Assembly: GCF_013282215.1 (NCBI RefSeq)
Contig: NZ_CP048103.1
Span: forward strand, 310,001 to 374,000
DNA from: Kroppenstedtia eburnea
GTDB lineage: Bacteria; Bacillota; Bacilli; Thermoactinomycetales; DSM-45169
DNA length: 64,000 bases
Direction of reading: 5' to 3'
Shown here one piece after another: positions 62,189 to 64,000 of this stretch. The position numbers and the translations under genes were made by a program. Positions within the stretch are counted from its first letter, which is position 1, and each line of letters opens with the position of its first letter. The notes under the pieces are model-generated. The model ran no database searches and was not told the origin of the DNA. It saw nothing but the letters and a program-made list of their open reading frames with translations.

Positions 62189-62443
62189 TTGCTGAGAAAA
62201 ATTCTATCCGTTTGCGTTGTGATTACTCTATTGTTGACGGTTTGGACGGGTACAGTAAGTGCTCATCAAATGGAGCAAGGGACAAGAGAAGCCTTAGGTC
62301 ATAAGCATACTTCAAATTTGGGTATCGAAATGGGACTTCTACAAAAACCCAAACCGACTAAACTGGGGATAGACCAGGGTAAGCATACCCCCGAAAGAGA
62401 AGTCAACGATTTTGTTCTTCGATGGACCGGCTTTTTTAGTTGA
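62189..62443 (+). CDS. Small secreted protein, unknown role
   Basis: The protein starts at TTG 62189 after AAAGGAGG; 84 residues. A classical signal peptide (about 1-25, ending VSA) leaves a mature ~59-residue peptide rich in His, Lys and Gly with the near-repeated pair NLGIEMGL and KLGIDQGK. A strong terminator follows. No cysteines are in the mature part. A signalling, wall-associated or antimicrobial role is possible but nothing proves it. Confidence 0.65.
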   Translation: MLRKILSVCVVITLLLTVWTGTVSAHQMEQGTREALGHKHTSNLGIEMGLLQKPKPTKLGIDQGKHTPEREVNDFVLRWTGFFS

Positions 62444-62456
62444 ACCCTGTTGAGAC

Positions 62457-62488
62457 AAAAAAGCCCTCATAGGATGAGAGGGTTTTTT
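62457..62488. terminator. Bidirectional terminator
   Basis: The AAAAAGCCCTC/GAGGGTTTTTT stem lies between two converging genes. Confidence 0.82.
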
Positions 62489-62498
62489 AGCTGCGAGG

Positions 62499-62999
62499 TC
62501 AGTCCGGCTCTAGCACCGTGGCGAGCATGTGGTGGACGACCTCGTGGTCACGTGGATCGTACAGGCGGTAGTCCTCACCCGGCAGCGTGTACCAATCCTC
62601 GGCGCCGACATACGTGATGGCGAGCGTGAGGGCGCCGTCGTCATCGCAGGTAGTACGCAGTTCAAGCTCCCCGCTGATCAGCTTCGTACCGATGGTTCCT
62701 CTTTCATATCCGGCCATGAGTGCTTTGAGCTTGTTTACCGCTTGATTTTTCTCTTCTTTGGCTTCCTCTTCCTTCACCTTCGCTCGTTGGAACTGTTCGA
62801 TGAGTTGCATTGCTTCCTTCGGCAGATGCGTCTCGCCATCGCCTTCCGGGTAGCGTTGCTTCAGAAACAATCGGTCCCCATTGGGCATCAATGATGACCA
62901 AAGCTGTTTTTTCCAAAGAATAGCCTCCCTCTTTGATGAATGGGTGTTCCAAATGTTTTTCACGACGATGGGTTTAGACTTCTCCTCAAATTTTGCCAT
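62499..62999 (-). CDS. Hypothetical protein, 166 residues
   Basis: I start at ATG 62999, nine bases after AAGGAGG; another ATG lies two codons upstream. The middle is a charged helix (KVKEEEAKEEKNQAVNKL), and the C-terminal half is strand-rich and acidic (GELELRTTCDDDGALTLAI). No membrane segment or known motif is visible. It lies in the accessory strip, and phage or plasmid origin is possible. Confidence 0.55.
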   Translation of the reverse strand: MAKFEEKSKPIVVKNIWNTHSSKREAILWKKQLWSSLMPNGDRLFLKQRYPEGDGETHLPKEAMQLIEQFQRAKVKEEEAKEEKNQAVNKLKALMAGYERGTIGTKLISGELELRTTCDDDGALTLAITYVGAEDWYTLPGEDYRLYDPRDHEVVHHMLATVLEPD

Positions 63000-63187
63000 G
63001 GTCATCGCCTCCTTCACCTTTTGATTTGAATGATATTCGACAGATGGAATGTCCCCATCCTTCACGGATCAAGAAATAAGCACCGGTATGGTTGATGGTG
63101 AACATCTGCTGATTTTTATCTGCCCTTCGTTTTCGGAAGAAGGGGTTCCGATCGGGAGCAGATGTCAGCCGCCCTGTTACGGCGATT

Positions 63188-63394
63188 CTATTCTTCCTCC
63201 ACAAAACAGGCCAGCAACCCCAACTTTTCCCGGAGGCGACGGAGCTCCAGCTTCCAGAACGTGAGGTCGGCAGTCAATGCTTCGGCGGTTTGCCGATGGC
63301 CCGCCGCCAAGGCTTGATCCCGGAGTTTTCCCCCCTCCAGGATTTTTTCCGTCAAAAAGAGTGCCCGCTGTTGTTCATGATAAATCTGGGACAT
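63188..63394 (-). CDS. Small helical protein, 68 residues, unknown
   Basis: AAAGGAAG precedes ATG 63394. The protein is almost wholly helical with many Leu, Arg and Glu, like a short two-helix hairpin (LTADLTFWKLELRRLREKLG). It has no known family that I can name. Confidence 0.5.
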   Translation of the reverse strand: MSQIYHEQQRALFLTEKILEGGKLRDQALAAGHRQTAEALTADLTFWKLELRRLREKLGLLACFVEEE

Positions 63395-63420
63395 GAGGAT
63401 CTTCCTTTACCGGAATATGA

Positions 63421-63445
63421 AACAGCCCGCAGGATGCGGGCTGTT
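63421..63445. terminator. Hairpin without T tract
   Basis: The AACAGCCCGCA/TGCGGGCTGTT stem has only a three-base loop and weak tails; it may separate the small gene from the right-hand region. Confidence 0.4.
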
Positions 63446-63529
63446 GAACAGAGGATAAGGGAATAATGGTATGAATGAGTCCGCTTAAGGACATGTTCAG
63501 TGTATTCCGGAAATCTCTTTGAAACAATA

Positions 63530-63645
63530 CGACGGAAGGCGCATTTTACTAGGTGATTCAGCTGTCGTCCCCCTGGCGGGCCCCATCACCGAAGGGTATA
63601 GGTTGGAGGGTTCGGGGTGAAAAGCATTAAGATCTCGTGAATCCG
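63530..63645. other. Structured intergenic stretch before the molybdopterin gene
   Basis: GGTGAT/ATCACC encloses a C- and G-rich internal stretch, and TCACCGAA pairs with TTCGGGGTGA with one bulge. The structure lies 120-230 bases before the start of the molybdopterin-binding protein gene. I cannot place it in a known riboswitch class. Confidence 0.3.
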
Positions 63646-63761
63646 TACACAAAACCGGGTAAGGTTGATAAAATGTAGACACGGATCCTTGCATCCGCTC
63701 TCTTTTGTCTGTCTCAGGCGGGGGAAATCAATCCTCCCCTGGTTGAAGGGGGAGACAAACC

Positions 63762-64000
63762 ATGAAAAGCTCCTTGCGGGAAGTGCATGTGACAGAGGCG
63801 GTGGGGATGGTGTTGGCTCACGACCTGACCCAAGTGGTCCCGGGGCGGTTTAAGGGACCCCGTTTCCGCAAAGGACACGTGATTCGGGAAGAGGATTTTG
63901 AAACCCTCTTGTCGATTGGAAAGGAACATATCTATGTGATGGAATTGGCGGCGGGGGAACTCCACGAGAATGACGCCGCCCGTCGGATCGCCCGGGCCGT
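63762..64000 (+). CDS. Molybdopterin-binding protein, start only
   Basis: ATG 63762 follows AAGGGGGAGAC. The 79 visible codons (EAVGMVLAHDLTQVVPG, FRKGHVIREEDFETLLSIGKEHIYV) match the N-terminal part of short MoeA-like molybdopterin-binding proteins. It would be a second MoeA-related gene beside moeA at 37 kb. It runs off the right edge. Confidence 0.75.
   Translation, partial: MKSSLREVHVTEAVGMVLAHDLTQVVPGRFKGPRFRKGHVIREEDFETLLSIGKEHIYVMELAAGELHENDAARRIARA

Noticed and set aside
62704-62952. Minus-strand frame reading ALVIIDAQ, like an isochorismatase start
   Set aside because: It lies in another frame of the 62499-62999 gene, has no ribosome site and breaks off after one short resemblance.
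63545-63595. Fluoride riboswitch on the minus strand (GATGGGGCCCGCC and GCTGAATCACCTA look similar)
   Set aside because: The required stem between the 5' GG-rich and 3' CC-rich parts does not pair properly, and no fluoride exporter or related gene follows.

Overview
The window looks like chromosome from a moderately high-G+C member of the Bacillales; I suspect the Thermoactinomycetaceae, but this rests on gene order and style, not on a search. Its backbone follows the Bacillus subtilis ydc/ydi neighbourhood: acpS, NAD(P)HX repair, a YdcC-like lipoprotein, alr, the ndoAI-ndoA toxin-antitoxin pair, rsbU-like/rsbV/rsbW/sigB, tex, sprT, a tRNA array, tsaE-tsaB-rimI-tsaD and an ABC-F ATPase. Genes are G+C rich, TTG and GTG starts are common, and intrinsic terminators are plentiful.

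Layout: 1-6.4 kb holds a flotillin/NfeD pair, small membrane and haem-related genes, a compatible-solute/ergothioneine-type ABC transporter whose permease-binding-protein gene is broken by an internal deletion, and a class A penicillin-binding protein. 6.7-18.4 kb is the acpS-alr-ndoA-sigB core plus an ABC-2 exporter. 18.4-31.5 kb carries fdhD, wall hydrolases, nadE, tex, sprT, a DMT transporter, redox genes and an unusual fusion of an MFS transporter with an MltG-type lytic transglycosylase. 32.2-41.0 kb is a molybdenum-cofactor region (moeB, a moaD-moaE fusion, moeA with a binding-protein-like tail, moaA, moaC, mogA) interrupted by hisC and a Bax-inhibitor gene. 42.4-43.7 kb has twelve tRNA genes in two transcription units. 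44.2-49.5 kb is the t6A locus followed by a dense DnaA-box cluster and a phosphatase-like membrane protein. 49.9-53.1 kb is 5-oxoprolinase (pxpBAC) with a YcsI-like gene. 53.3-58.6 kb has VWA and small lipoproteins, ABC-F, 5-formyl-THF cyclo-ligase and an Asp23 protein. 58.8-63.4 kb is an A+T-richer accessory strip of gene remnants, a dead serine recombinase, an amidase, small proteins of unknown role and a structured insertion. The right edge starts another molybdopterin-binding protein.

The most distinctive feature is a family of short non-coding repeats at more than ten sites, mostly at gene 3' ends. They share two inner modules, a GGGTTTCACAT hairpin and a CACAAGTCTCGCC...GGTCTCGCTATG unit, but have three different kinds of ends. 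Several copies show target duplications, nested insertion or swapped ends. One copy landed three codons before the stop of the rsbU-like gene and supplies its present stop codon.
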